From Pandoraea commovens (GTDB lineage: Bacteria > Pseudomonadota > Gammaproteobacteria > Burkholderiales > Burkholderiaceae), in NCBI RefSeq assembly GCF_902459615.1, contig NZ_CABPSA010000006.1:124001-188000 (forward strand): a stretch of 64,000 bases of DNA, given 5' to 3'. Below are positions 52,900 to 61,588 of the stretch, one piece after another; position 1 is the stretch's first letter, and the number at the start of each line of letters is the position of its first letter. Position numbers and translations under genes: made by a program. The notes under the pieces are model-generated. The model saw nothing but the letters and a program-made list of their open reading frames with translations. It did not search any database and was not told where the DNA came from.

Positions 52900-53631
52900 T
52901 CACTCCGCCGGTGCGACGCTCACGCCTGTGATGCCGTGTCGCTTCATGGCGTCGGCCACGAAGCCTTCGCGCTTCATGTCTTCGACGAACGTCTTGAGGT
53001 AAACCAACGCGCCTTCGCCGCGCGTGATCGGCGCGCCCATCGCCTGACGAATGACCATGAAACGTTCGTCCAGCAAGCGATAGCCGGTGAGGTTCGCCAC
53101 GTCCTGTTCCAACTGCTGTTTGACGCCAGCGGCCACTTCACAGCCGGTCTCGATGAACGTCTTGATCACCGTCGGCGACGTCGGCGCACGCACGATTTCG
53201 GCGTGCTTGAGTTCGCGTGTCAGGAACAGATCGTAGGCGCTACCCTGACCGACGACCACACGGGTGCCCGCACGATCGACGTCCGCATTGGTTTTGACGG
53301 GCGAGGCATCGCGCACGAGGTAATAGCCTTCGATGAGGACATACGGCGACGTGAAGCCAATCGTCGCCGCGCGGCGCGGATCGATGGCGAAGAAGCCCAC
53401 GTCGGCCTGCTCGTTCGTGACCGTCTCCACGGATTTGCCTGCGGCGTCGACCACCACCAGTTCCAGTTCGACACCGAGCCGCTTCGCCAGCGCGCCCGCG
53501 AGATCGACTGAGATGCCGACGGGCTGGGATCGTGCATCGACGCCCGCAAGAATCGGGTTGCCGAGATTGATGCAGGCACGCAGCACGCCAGTCGGTGCAA
53601 ACGCTTCGAGCAAAGTACGGTCAGGCGTCAT
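52900..53631 (-). CDS. Solute-binding protein family 3 homologue without signal peptide
   Basis: A 243-residue protein with the full SBP-3 fold: LLEAFAPTGVLRACINLGNP near the N-terminus, VGISVDLAGALAKRLGVELE, VGFFAIDPRRAATIGFTSPY, and a C-terminal KTFVEDMKREGFVADAMKRH. From ATG 53631 no hydrophobic export signal precedes the domain, and the open frame upstream does not supply one. No permease or ATPase is adjacent. It may therefore be cytoplasmic, acting as a sensor or enzyme. The ribosome site is weak. Confidence 0.85.
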   Translation of the reverse strand: MTPDRTLLEAFAPTGVLRACINLGNPILAGVDARSQPVGISVDLAGALAKRLGVELELVVVDAAGKSVETVTNEQADVGFFAIDPRRAATIGFTSPYVLIEGYYLVRDASPVKTNADVDRAGTRVVVGQGSAYDLFLTRELKHAEIVRAPTSPTVIKTFIETGCEVAAGVKQQLEQDVANLTGYRLLDERFMVIRQAMGAPITRGEGALVYLKTFVEDMKREGFVADAMKRHGITGVSVAPAE

Positions 53632-53706
53632 GGTGGGCTCGGAAGAGGAAAGGAAACGTGAAAGGTGACGGTTCGAGAATATCGGCAATCATGCCGATGG
53701 CGTACC

Positions 53707-54474
53707 TCACGCGCCGCTAAGCGCCTTCGGTACGACGTAACGCGACCCATCGTATTCGAGCGTGACGTTTGCGCCCTTGGCAGTGCGCTCCTTGCTGGCG
53801 CAATCGTTGCGCGTCGGCTTATTGGTCGTGGTGGTGGTCTTCTCGCTCACGACGAGTTTCGCGTAGCCGTTTTTGCCAACGGGGCCGACGGACACTGCAC
53901 GCGATGTGTCGTCGAAGCTGCCTGCACAGTTGCCGTCCCATTCGCCGCCGCTCTTTTGCGTGGCGAGGTTATCCACGACCTTGCGCAGCGTCGTGCCATC
54001 GATGACGTAAAGGCTGAGCGACGTCTGCGAGAAAGGATTCACGCGCGACGACCCTTCGAAGCTCAAACGCACACCGAACGCCACCGTCTGCGGCGTCAGA
54101 CGCCACGGCGCGGTGTCGAGGGCAATGCCGCGCAGCATGATGGCGTCCGACGTAATCGCAGCCTTCTCGAAGCGGTGCGCCACGATCTTGCCGCTCTGGC
54201 TGTCGGCGACGACGACTTCCACGTCATAGACCTTGTCGTCGTCGGTGCCGCCTGGCTGCGCCATCGGCAGGACGGCGAGAGTCTGCGCCGGATTCGCTGG
54301 CCAGACCTTGCAGGTCGCGAAGTCGGCATCGACGGCGCGCCCCGGTTGCAGCGTCTTCGCCCAGTCGTTCAGACGATCCTTGCAGTCGGCATGGGCGAGT
54401 AGCGGCAGGCAGAACAGGGCGGCGGCGATGGCGCGGCGCGCCAGCATGGATGAAGTCGGTGCAGTCAGGGCCAT
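53707..54474 (-). CDS. Secreted protein of unknown function
   Basis: A 255-residue protein with a signal peptide (MLARRAIAAALFCLPLLAHA) before DCKDRLNDWAKTLQPG. The mature domain is mixed and contains four cysteines (CKDR, TCKVW, NCAGS, DCASK), likely forming disulphides in the periplasm. I do not recognise a family. The start is uncertain: 54474 lacks a good ribosome site, and ATG 54447 would also give the signal peptide. Confidence 0.75.
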   Translation of the reverse strand: MALTAPTSSMLARRAIAAALFCLPLLAHADCKDRLNDWAKTLQPGRAVDADFATCKVWPANPAQTLAVLPMAQPGGTDDDKVYDVEVVVADSQSGKIVAHRFEKAAITSDAIMLRGIALDTAPWRLTPQTVAFGVRLSFEGSSRVNPFSQTSLSLYVIDGTTLRKVVDNLATQKSGGEWDGNCAGSFDDTSRAVSVGPVGKNGYAKLVVSEKTTTTTNKPTRNDCASKERTAKGANVTLEYDGSRYVVPKALSGA

Positions 54475-54708
54475 CGGGGGATCCAGCGGTGCGAGGAGGG
54501 GAAGGTGCGCCAATTCTACCGGTGGACCTCGCCCTCAATCAGCACCTTTACGTGCCGAATCGGCACGGAGTTGCATTTTCCGCCACCTACACTCCGCTTC
54601 CTGAGACTGGCAGATGGCCCCGGCTCGCCCTTGTTGCATGCTATGCAACGGGCGTTTGCGGGGCGTCCAAACATCGACTTCCAACGCCAGCGATCCCGAG
54701 GAGCAGGA

Positions 54709-56037
54709 ATGACCGGCAACACCAAACCCCACAACCCGTGGCGCGAGATCTGCGCGGCGAGTATCGGCAACGCACTAGAGTTCTACGATCTGCTGATCTA
54801 TGGCTACTTCGCCATCGTGATCGGCCAGTTGTTTTTCCCCGCTCACGACGCAACGACCTCGCTGCTGCTCTCCGTGGGCACGTTCGGTATTTCGTTCGTC
54901 ACGCGCCCACTAGGCTCGATCATCCTCGGCAGCTACGCCGACCGCGCCGGTCGCAAGGCGTCGCTCACGGTGTCCATCGGCCTCATGATGGTCGGCACCG
55001 CGATGATCGCGTTCGCACCGACGTATGCGCAGATCGGCATTTTCTCGCCGCTCATGATCATCGTCGCCCGCATGCTGCAAGGTTTCTCGACGGGCGGTGA
55101 ATTCGGCGCTGCCACGGCCTTCATGGTCGAGCATGCCGACGCCAAGCGTCGCGGCTTCTTCGCCAGTTGGCAGATGTCCACGCAAGGTCTCGCAACGGTG
55201 CTCGCCGCCGGTGTTTCCGCACTGCTGAGCCTGCTGCTGACGGCCGATCAACTGAGCGCATGGGGCTGGCGTATCGCCTTCGCCGTCGGTCTGCTCATCG
55301 GTCCGGTCGGTCTGTACATTCGTCGCAATATCGATGAAACCGCCGACTTCAAGAAGCTCGGCGAGAAGCAACGCGAGAAGTCGCCACTGCGCGAAGTCTT
55401 CGGGCGTGATCGCGCCAACATGCTGCTCGGCGCGGGCGTTGTGGCTGCGGCCACGGCGTTCAATTACGTCCACAAGCTGTACATGCCGACGTATGCCGTC
55501 AAGCAACTGCACATTCCGGCGACATCGTCGTTCATCGGTGCGGTCGTGACCGGCGTGATGCTCATGATCGCCGCGCCTGTCGTCGGCCATCTCTCGGACC
55601 GCTTCGGCCGCATTCGCGTAATGCTCTACGCGCTGATCGCCGTGGGCGTGACGACCTACCCGCTGTTCGTGCTGCTTAACCGTTATCCGACGTTCCAGAC
55701 GCTGCTGCTCGTGCAGGCACTGGTCGGTCTGCTGATCGCCGTGAGTCTCGCCCCGCTGCCCGCCCTGCTGGCGGACATCTTCCCGACGAGCACTCGTGGC
55801 ACCGGTCTTGCGCTGTCGTACAACTTCTCGGTCACGCTGTTCGGCGGCTTCGCCCCGCTGATCGTGACCTGGCTGATCGACGCCACGCAGAACAAGCTCG
55901 CACCGAGCTTCTACGTGATGGCAACGGCAGTGCTCAGCGTGACGGCTGTGACGGCGTTGGCGCGCCGTGTGCGTGCCGGCAAGATCGCCGGGCTGACGAG
56001 CCAGTCGCACGCCTCGCCGCGTGCGACCAAGGCCTAA
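54709..56037 (+). CDS. MFS transporter, metabolite:H+ symporter (MHS) type
   Basis: Inner-membrane symporter of 442 residues. It shows the MHS helix-1 motif ASIGNALEFYDLLIYGYFA, the loop 2-3 motif GSYADRAGRKASL and GFSTGGEFGAATAFMVEH. Related carriers import citrate, dicarboxylates, proline/betaine or shikimate; the substrate here is unknown. GAGGAG precedes ATG 54709. A deacylase of the AstE family is encoded next on the same strand, beyond a terminator, which may hint at an acylated amino acid as substrate. Confidence 0.92.
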   Translation: MTGNTKPHNPWREICAASIGNALEFYDLLIYGYFAIVIGQLFFPAHDATTSLLLSVGTFGISFVTRPLGSIILGSYADRAGRKASLTVSIGLMMVGTAMIAFAPTYAQIGIFSPLMIIVARMLQGFSTGGEFGAATAFMVEHADAKRRGFFASWQMSTQGLATVLAAGVSALLSLLLTADQLSAWGWRIAFAVGLLIGPVGLYIRRNIDETADFKKLGEKQREKSPLREVFGRDRANMLLGAGVVAAATAFNYVHKLYMPTYAVKQLHIPATSSFIGAVVTGVMLMIAAPVVGHLSDRFGRIRVMLYALIAVGVTTYPLFVLLNRYPTFQTLLLVQALVGLLIAVSLAPLPALLADIFPTSTRGTGLALSYNFSVTLFGGFAPLIVTWLIDATQNKLAPSFYVMATAVLSVTAVTALARRVRAGKIAGLTSQSHASPRATKA

Positions 56038-56086
56038 GGTTCGATTACGTCGTCCCGATATTCGATGTACTGATTTGAGCCGCAAC

Positions 56087-56127
56087 GACGACGTCCGCCA
56101 ATCCCCTAGGCGACGTCGTCTCTTTTT
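56087..56127 (+). terminator. Intrinsic terminator after the MHS transporter gene
   Basis: Arms GACGACGTC (56087-56095) and GACGTCGTC (56112-56120) form a 9-bp stem followed by TCTTTTTTT. It lies within the gap before the AstE-like gene, so that gene probably has its own promoter or relies on read-through. Confidence 0.8.
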
Positions 56128-56155
56128 TTGCGGCATCCCTTGCGGAGCTTTACCC

Positions 56156-57136
56156 ATGACCACGCTCGAAGCGATTCGCGCCGCCCTGCCGGCGTACCCC
56201 ATCGAAGTCTCGTTCCCCGATATCGCCCGCTGGCGCGAAGGCAACACCGGCATCGACTATCTGCACACGTTCGATAGCGGCAAGCCCGGCAAGCACGTGA
56301 TGATTCTCGCGCTCACGCACGGCAACGAAGTGAGCGGCGCCATCGCCGTCGACGCGCTGCTCGCATCGGGTCTGCGTCCGTCGTCCGGCCGTCTGTCGTT
56401 GGGCTTCGGCAACATCGGTGCGTACGAACAGTTCAGCGCAGAGAATGCAGACGCCACGCGCTTTCTCGATGAAGACATGAACCGTGTGTGGACGGCGTCG
56501 ACACTTGACGGCGAACGTCAGAGCCGTGAACTGACGCGCGCCCGTGCGATGCGTCCGTTCATCGATACGGTGGATCTGCTGCTCGACATCCACTCGATGC
56601 ACGAAGCGTCGGCGCCGCTGATGATGACGGGTCCGCTGGAAAAGGCGATTGCGCTGGCGGCCGAACTCGGCACGCCTGAGCACGTCATCATCGACAAGGG
56701 CCACGCCAATGGCACGCGCATGCGCGACTACGGTGGCTTTGGCGATCCCGCCAGCCCGAAGAATGCCTTGCTCATCGAGACGGGACAACACTTCGCCAAG
56801 AGCGCGCGCGATGTGGCGCTCGACAGCGCAGCCCGCTTCCTGTTGCACGCGGGTGTTGTGGCTGAGGCCGACGTCGCCCCGTTCCTCACGCAAACCCCTG
56901 CACGTCAGAAGTTTGTGGAAATCACGCAGCCGGTCGTGGCGCGCTCGATGGACTTCCGCTTCTCGCAGCCGTTCACGGGACTGGAAGTGATCGAAAAGGC
57001 AGGCACCGAAATCGCCCGCGATGGCGACGAAGTGATCGTCACGCCGTATGACAACTGCGTGATCGTGCAGCCGTCGATGCGTCACCTCGGGGTGAATGTC
57101 ACGATGATGCGTCTGGGACGTTTGCTGGATCGCTAA
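56156..57136 (+). CDS. Succinylglutamate desuccinylase/aspartoacylase family protein
   Basis: Zinc-dependent deacylase of 326 residues with the M14-like fold. Zinc ligands are in LTHGNEVSGA (His and Glu) and LLDIHSMHE (His), and LDEDMNRVW is the usual substrate-side Arg segment. A beta-domain at the C-terminus (about 240-320) is typical. The family removes acyl groups from N-acyl amino acids; the substrate is not specified. CGGAG lies 9 bases before ATG 56156. Confidence 0.9.
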   Translation: MTTLEAIRAALPAYPIEVSFPDIARWREGNTGIDYLHTFDSGKPGKHVMILALTHGNEVSGAIAVDALLASGLRPSSGRLSLGFGNIGAYEQFSAENADATRFLDEDMNRVWTASTLDGERQSRELTRARAMRPFIDTVDLLLDIHSMHEASAPLMMTGPLEKAIALAAELGTPEHVIIDKGHANGTRMRDYGGFGDPASPKNALLIETGQHFAKSARDVALDSAARFLLHAGVVAEADVAPFLTQTPARQKFVEITQPVVARSMDFRFSQPFTGLEVIEKAGTEIARDGDEVIVTPYDNCVIVQPSMRHLGVNVTMMRLGRLLDR

Positions 57137-57167
57137 GACGGACGTGAGTCGCTGAGCAATTCCGAAA

Positions 57168-57194
57168 GGGCCGAGGATGACCTCGGCCCTTTTT
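57168..57194. terminator. Strong bidirectional intrinsic terminator
   Basis: GGGCCGAGG (57168-57176) pairs with CCTCGGCCC (57181-57189) around a 4-base loop, flanked by AAA on the left and TTTTT on the right. It serves the convergent AstE-like and GntP-type genes. Confidence 0.9.
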
Positions 57195-57211
57195 CGTTGG
57201 CATCGGAACGT

Positions 57212-58660
57212 TCAGAACGTCCCGACGAGCGAGCCGACGACGATGACCGCGACGAGTGCGATCAGCGCACTCACGATACTTGTCATGACGATGTCGAAGT
57301 AGCTGTCACGGTGTGTGCTGCCGCACACCGCCAGCAACGTGACGACCGCGCCGTTGTGCGGCAGGCTGTCGAGCGTGCCGGACGCCATCACGGCCACACG
57401 GTGCATCAGCGCGGGATCGATGCCGTGCTGCGCTGCGAGGCTGACGTAGGCAGGACCGAGCGCGTCGAGGGCAATCGTGAGACCGCCTGAGGCGGAGCCG
57501 GTGATGGCCGCGAGCAGGTTGGCGGAGAGCGCCAGCGACACGAGCGGACCGCCGTCAATGGACAGCACCCAGTCGCGTACCAGCTCGAAGCCGGGCAGCG
57601 CGGCAATCACGCCGCCATAGCCGACCAGACTCGCCGTACACATGATCGGCAGGACGGACGCGTTTGCACCGGCGTCCATCGTCTTGCGCAGCGCGGGCAG
57701 GCGTCGCCATTGCAGGATCACGAGCACGAGGATCGCGCTCGCGAGTGCGACGCACACGCCCCATACGCCCGCTACGCTTTGCAGCGTGATGCCGCCCCAT
57801 CTCGGCTCCGCGAGAAAGCTCGCGTTCAGGCGCGGGAAGACGATCACGTTCATCACGAAGTTGCCGCCGATCACAACGAGCAGCGGCAAGGCAGCCGTCA
57901 GGATGCCCGGCAGCGCGTCGTTGCGATGCCCGGCTTCGATCTCCGCCGGGTCGAATTCGCGCGCCACGCTGGCGCGCTCACGCACGACCGTCGGGTCCGC
58001 CTTCTTGTCCCACACTTCGTTTTCCGCATAACCGTGCCCCGCACGACGCGCCTGTCCCTCGCGCCACGACAACCACCAGAGGCCTACGCCGAGCATGATG
58101 GCCGAGGCCATCAACCCCAGCCCCGGTGCAGCAAAGGGCGTGGTGCCGAAGAAGGGCATCGGTATGGCGTTCTGGATGGCAGGCGTGCCGGGCATTGCCG
58201 ACATCGTGAAGGTGGACGTCCCCAAGGCAATCGCAGCGGGCATCAGTCGCACGGGAATGTTGGCTTCACGGAACAGCGCGTGTGCCATCGGTGCAAGGAC
58301 GAAGAACGCCACGAAGAGACTCACGCCACCGTACGTGACGAGCGCGCCGCCGAGCACCACCGCAAACATCGCGCGACGCGAACCCAGCTTGTCCGTGAGA
58401 AACGCGGCGATGGCGCGCACGGCCCCGCTGTCCTCCATCAACTTGCCGAACAAGGCGCCGAGCAGGAACAGCGGGAAGAACTGCGCGATGAAGCGCGCGG
58501 CGTTCTGCATGAACGTCTGCGTCCAGTGTGCGAGGACGGGTTCGCCTGAGAGCGCAGCGGCCAGCATGGCGGCGGCCGGGGCGAGCAGCAGCACGCTCCA
58601 GCCACGATAGGCCAGCCAGACGAGCAGCGCCAGGCCGATAAGAATGCCAGCGAACTCCAT
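57212..58660 (-). CDS. GntP-family permease (organic acid transporter)
   Basis: Inner-membrane carrier of 482 residues with about twelve to fourteen hydrophobic helices. Features include FFPLFLLGALFGKLMEDSGA near the N-terminus, GTSTFTMSAMPGTPAIQNA, and LLAAITGSASGGLTIALDAL toward the end, typical of the GntP/citrate-type permeases. A long cytoplasmic loop at about 205-250 is charged. The substrate is probably a sugar acid or hydroxy acid. Its ATG follows directly after the stop of the patatin gene, so translation is coupled. Confidence 0.88.
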   Translation of the reverse strand: MEFAGILIGLALLVWLAYRGWSVLLLAPAAAMLAAALSGEPVLAHWTQTFMQNAARFIAQFFPLFLLGALFGKLMEDSGAVRAIAAFLTDKLGSRRAMFAVVLGGALVTYGGVSLFVAFFVLAPMAHALFREANIPVRLMPAAIALGTSTFTMSAMPGTPAIQNAIPMPFFGTTPFAAPGLGLMASAIMLGVGLWWLSWREGQARRAGHGYAENEVWDKKADPTVVRERASVAREFDPAEIEAGHRNDALPGILTAALPLLVVIGGNFVMNVIVFPRLNASFLAEPRWGGITLQSVAGVWGVCVALASAILVLVILQWRRLPALRKTMDAGANASVLPIMCTASLVGYGGVIAALPGFELVRDWVLSIDGGPLVSLALSANLLAAITGSASGGLTIALDALGPAYVSLAAQHGIDPALMHRVAVMASGTLDSLPHNGAVVTLLAVCGSTHRDSYFDIVMTSIVSALIALVAVIVVGSLVGTF

Positions 58661-59830
58661 TCAGAGGGTCTCCTGCAGCGGATCGAGATCGAGCGAGGAG
58701 CGTTTGCCCAGATCGGCGCCGTGTTCGTGCAGGAAGACATCGGCGCAGCGACGGCCCTCGTCGCGCAACATCACGAGGAAGTCCCATTCCGCTGAGAGCT
58801 TCGACGAATAGCCGAGCGTCGTCATCATGTCGCTCGCGATCCGGTGCATGCGCATTTGCGCCCAGCGTTTACCTTCGTCGCTCCCGGCATCCACCACCTG
58901 ACGCAGCACCGCGATCATGCGCAACTCTTTGAGCAGCGTGGCGTTGAACGAGACTTCGTTGACGCGGTTCAGAATCTCGCGCGCCGAACGCGGGACCTCG
59001 TTGCGCTCGACCGGATTGACCTGCACAAGGATGGTGTCGCACGACACGGTCTCGCGCACTAGCGGCGTGATCGACGGATTGCCCGCGTAACCGCCGTCCC
59101 AGTAGGGCTCACCATCGATCTCGACGGCGCGATACAACATGGGCAGGCAGGCTGAGGCGAGCAGGGCGTCCGGGGTGATCTCGGCGTTGCGGAAGACGCG
59201 ACCTCTCCCCGTATGCACGTTGGTCGCTGTGATGAAGAGCTGGATCGGGTTGGCGTCGGCGCCTTTTGATATGCCGTCGAAGTCGATGTGATCGGCCAGC
59301 AGGCGGCGCAACGGGTTGAATTCGAGCGGCGCGAGGTCGTAGGGAGACACGACGCGGGCGGCGAGATCGAAGAACATGAAGAACGGCGAGTTATCGAGCG
59401 ACCAGCGTCCGAGCACGATGTCGAGCGGTGTGCGGCGCAGCGGACTGAAGCGTCCCGCATGCGCGACATCCCGCCAGAACTGTTCCAGCGCACCGCGTGC
59501 CGCATCGGGGCCGCCGCGGGCATAACCGGTCGCAAGCACTGCGGCATTCATCGCGCCAGCCGATGTGCCCGAAATGCCCTCGATGCGGAAGGGGGCGTTG
59601 TCGGTGTCGTGAGAAATGGCTTCGAGCAGCCGGTCCAGCACGCCCCAGGTGAATGCGCCGTGTGCGCCGCCGCCCTGTAGGGCGAGATCGACGGGGAGTG
59701 CGCCGCGAGCGGTGGCGCGTGCGCCGGACGATGCGCGTGTGGCGCTAGCGGTCCGCCCGGTTCGTGCGGCGGGCGTAGCGGAGGCGGGGAGCGGCGGCTG
59801 CACCCGCGAGGTGGATTTGGAGCGTGGCAT
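58661..59830 (-). CDS. Patatin-like phospholipase
   Basis: A 389-residue patatin-domain lipid acyl hydrolase. The oxyanion-hole motif GGGAHGAF is at about 53-60, the nucleophile elbow GISGTSAGAMNAA follows, and the catalytic Asp is in YWDGGYAGNP. The first 45 residues are a low-complexity Ala/Thr/Arg/Ser segment without a clear signal peptide. It resembles the cytoplasmic patatins common in Burkholderiales. It shares an operon with a GntP-type permease at zero spacing, an unusual pairing with no obvious metabolic logic. Confidence 0.92.
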   Translation of the reverse strand: MPRSKSTSRVQPPLPASATPAARTGRTASATRASSGARATARGALPVDLALQGGGAHGAFTWGVLDRLLEAISHDTDNAPFRIEGISGTSAGAMNAAVLATGYARGGPDAARGALEQFWRDVAHAGRFSPLRRTPLDIVLGRWSLDNSPFFMFFDLAARVVSPYDLAPLEFNPLRRLLADHIDFDGISKGADANPIQLFITATNVHTGRGRVFRNAEITPDALLASACLPMLYRAVEIDGEPYWDGGYAGNPSITPLVRETVSCDTILVQVNPVERNEVPRSAREILNRVNEVSFNATLLKELRMIAVLRQVVDAGSDEGKRWAQMRMHRIASDMMTTLGYSSKLSAEWDFLVMLRDEGRRCADVFLHEHGADLGKRSSLDLDPLQETL

Positions 59831-59937
59831 GATCCCTCGGCGATGCGGCGTCGCGCCGGTGGGCGTCAGCCGCGGGGGTCGTTACGAGAGTACGGTTGCA
59901 GCAGGTACGCAGTTTGCGCTGCAACATAACCACTGTC

Positions 59938-60357
59938 TCAGATAACCGTGAAATGGGCAACCTCGCCATCGGTGCCCCCGTCGGCCAGCTCCTGCGATGG
60001 TTTGCCGCGACGCAGACTCAGCTGCGCGAGCACGTCAGCGTGCTGGTTGCCCCAGCGGTACAGCATCTCGATCGGCTCGATGAAAAGCTCGCCGAGCGGC
60101 GTCAGAGAGTATTCGACCTTGGGCGGCACGACGGGATATACCTCGCGGTGGATCAGGCCGTCGCGCTCCAGTTCGCGCAGCGTTTGCGTGAGCATCTTCT
60201 TCGAAATGCCCGGCAGACGGCGCTGGAGTTCGCCTGTGCGTGTCGTGCCGCACTGCAACGCGTAGAGCACCATGCTCGTCCACTTCACGCTGAAGAGCTC
60301 CAGCACGCGACGCGGCACGCAGGTTTCCTCGAAGACGAAGGGTTCGGGTTTGCTCAT
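59938..60357 (-). CDS. HxlR-family transcriptional regulator
   Basis: A 139-residue winged-HTH regulator: CVPRRVLELFSVKWTSMVLY with an N-terminal cysteine, GELQRRLPGISKKMLTQTLR and PPKVEYSLTPLGELF. I take ATG 60357 as start; there is no obvious ribosome site and a TTG at 60381 is open. Two 15-bp direct repeats lie immediately upstream. It is divergent from an LLM flavin oxidoreductase, its likely target. Confidence 0.9.
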   Translation of the reverse strand: MSKPEPFVFEETCVPRRVLELFSVKWTSMVLYALQCGTTRTGELQRRLPGISKKMLTQTLRELERDGLIHREVYPVVPPKVEYSLTPLGELFIEPIEMLYRWGNQHADVLAQLSLRRGKPSQELADGGTDGEVAHFTVI

Positions 60358-60361
60358 GGTA

Positions 60362-60395
60362 ACTAAATGGTGACTATTCAACTAAAAGGTGCCTA
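60362..60395. promoter_or_regulatory. Tandem direct repeats, candidate HxlR operator
   Basis: ACTAAATGGTGACTA (60362-60376) and ACTAAAAGGTGCCTA (60381-60395) match at 13 of 15 positions with a 19-base period, directly upstream of the HxlR start. Their position suits autorepression. Confidence 0.65.
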
Positions 60396-60522
60396 CTGGG
60401 GGTTTTGACCCTTCGTCACTATACTTTGGCACGATAGTGCGCGTCACCTGGAGTGCGTCGATCGAACACGATCTGGCATCGACCAAACGGGGTGCGGCGC
60501 GCGCAAGCTAACGGAGAACCCC

Positions 60523-61524
60523 ATGAGCAGTTTGTCGAAAACAGCCCTCTCGATGCTGGATCTGGTGCCGGTGCGCGCTGGCGGCACGGTGGCTGAAGCC
60601 CTGAAGCAGTCCACGGAACTGGCCCAGCATGTCGAGCGTCTGGGCTTTACGCGTTTCTGGCTTGCGGAACATCACAACATGGATGGCATCGCCAGTTCCG
60701 CAACCGCGTTGCTGATCGGGCACATTGCCGACAAGACGTCGCGCATTCGCGTCGGTTCCGGTGGCGTGATGCTGCCGAATCACCCGCCGCTGGTCGTCGC
60801 CGAGAACTTCGGCACGCTCGCCGCGCTGTACCCGGGACGCATCGACCTGGGTCTCGGACGTGCGCCGGGTGCCGATCAGGCGACGATGCGCGCACTGCGA
60901 CGCGACCGTCTCGGCAATGGCGACGACTTCCCGGAACAAGTGGCCGAGTTGCGCGCGTTGCTCGCACCGGCGCAACCGGGGCAACGGCTGGTCGCCACGC
61001 CGGGCGCGGGCAGCGACATTCCTGTGTGGCTGCTGGGGTCGTCGCTGTACTCGGCGCAGCTCGCGGCCCATCTGGGGCTGCCGTACGCCTTCGCATCGCA
61101 CTTCGCGCCACGTTTCCTGTTCGATGCGATTCGTATTTATCGCGAGATGTTCCGCCCGTCGGCGGTGCTCGATAAGCCGTACGTGATGGTCGGCGCACCG
61201 GTCGTCGCGGCGCCGACGGACGAAGAGGCGAAGTTCCTCGCGACGTCATCGCAGCAAAAGATCCTGGCGCTGATGCGCGGGCAGAGCCTGAAGTTGCAGC
61301 CGCCGGTGCACGATATGGACGAGCGCTGGGATCCGGCGGAGCAGCACTCGGTGGAAGCGTTCCTCGGCGTGGCCGTCGTCGGCGGGCCGGAGCGCATCCA
61401 ATCCGGCTTGTCCGATCTCGTCGAACGCACGCAAGCCGACGAACTGATGCTCGTGACCGACATCTACGACCCGGCGCTTCGCCTGCGTTCGTGCGACATC
61501 GTCGCATCCGTCTGCAAGGGCTGA
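60523..61524 (+). CDS. LLM-class flavin-dependent oxidoreductase
   Basis: Luciferase-like monooxygenase of 333 residues with a TIM-barrel fold. It contains [59 protein letters not shown] and [19 protein letters not shown], all typical of the subgroup with MsnO8-like names. It uses reduced FMN/FAD from a separate reductase; the substrate is unknown. GGAGA precedes ATG 60523. The divergent HxlR regulator suggests induction by an electrophile or xenobiotic. Confidence 0.92.
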   Translation: MSSLSKTALSMLDLVPVRAGGTVAEALKQSTELAQHVERLGFTRFWLAEHHNMDGIASSATALLIGHIADKTSRIRVGSGGVMLPNHPPLVVAENFGTLAALYPGRIDLGLGRAPGADQATMRALRRDRLGNGDDFPEQVAELRALLAPAQPGQRLVATPGAGSDIPVWLLGSSLYSAQLAAHLGLPYAFASHFAPRFLFDAIRIYREMFRPSAVLDKPYVMVGAPVVAAPTDEEAKFLATSSQQKILALMRGQSLKLQPPVHDMDERWDPAEQHSVEAFLGVAVVGGPERIQSGLSDLVERTQADELMLVTDIYDPALRLRSCDIVASVCKG

Positions 61525-61588
61525 GCGCTCATCCAGCGCACAGGCCGTGCCGCAGACGGCGCCGGATGAGACGGGTGCGACGCATGCG

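Noticed and set aside
54910-56253. 447-codon open frame antisense to the MHS transporter
   Set aside because: Mirror frame; it runs through a strong terminator and has no coding signature.
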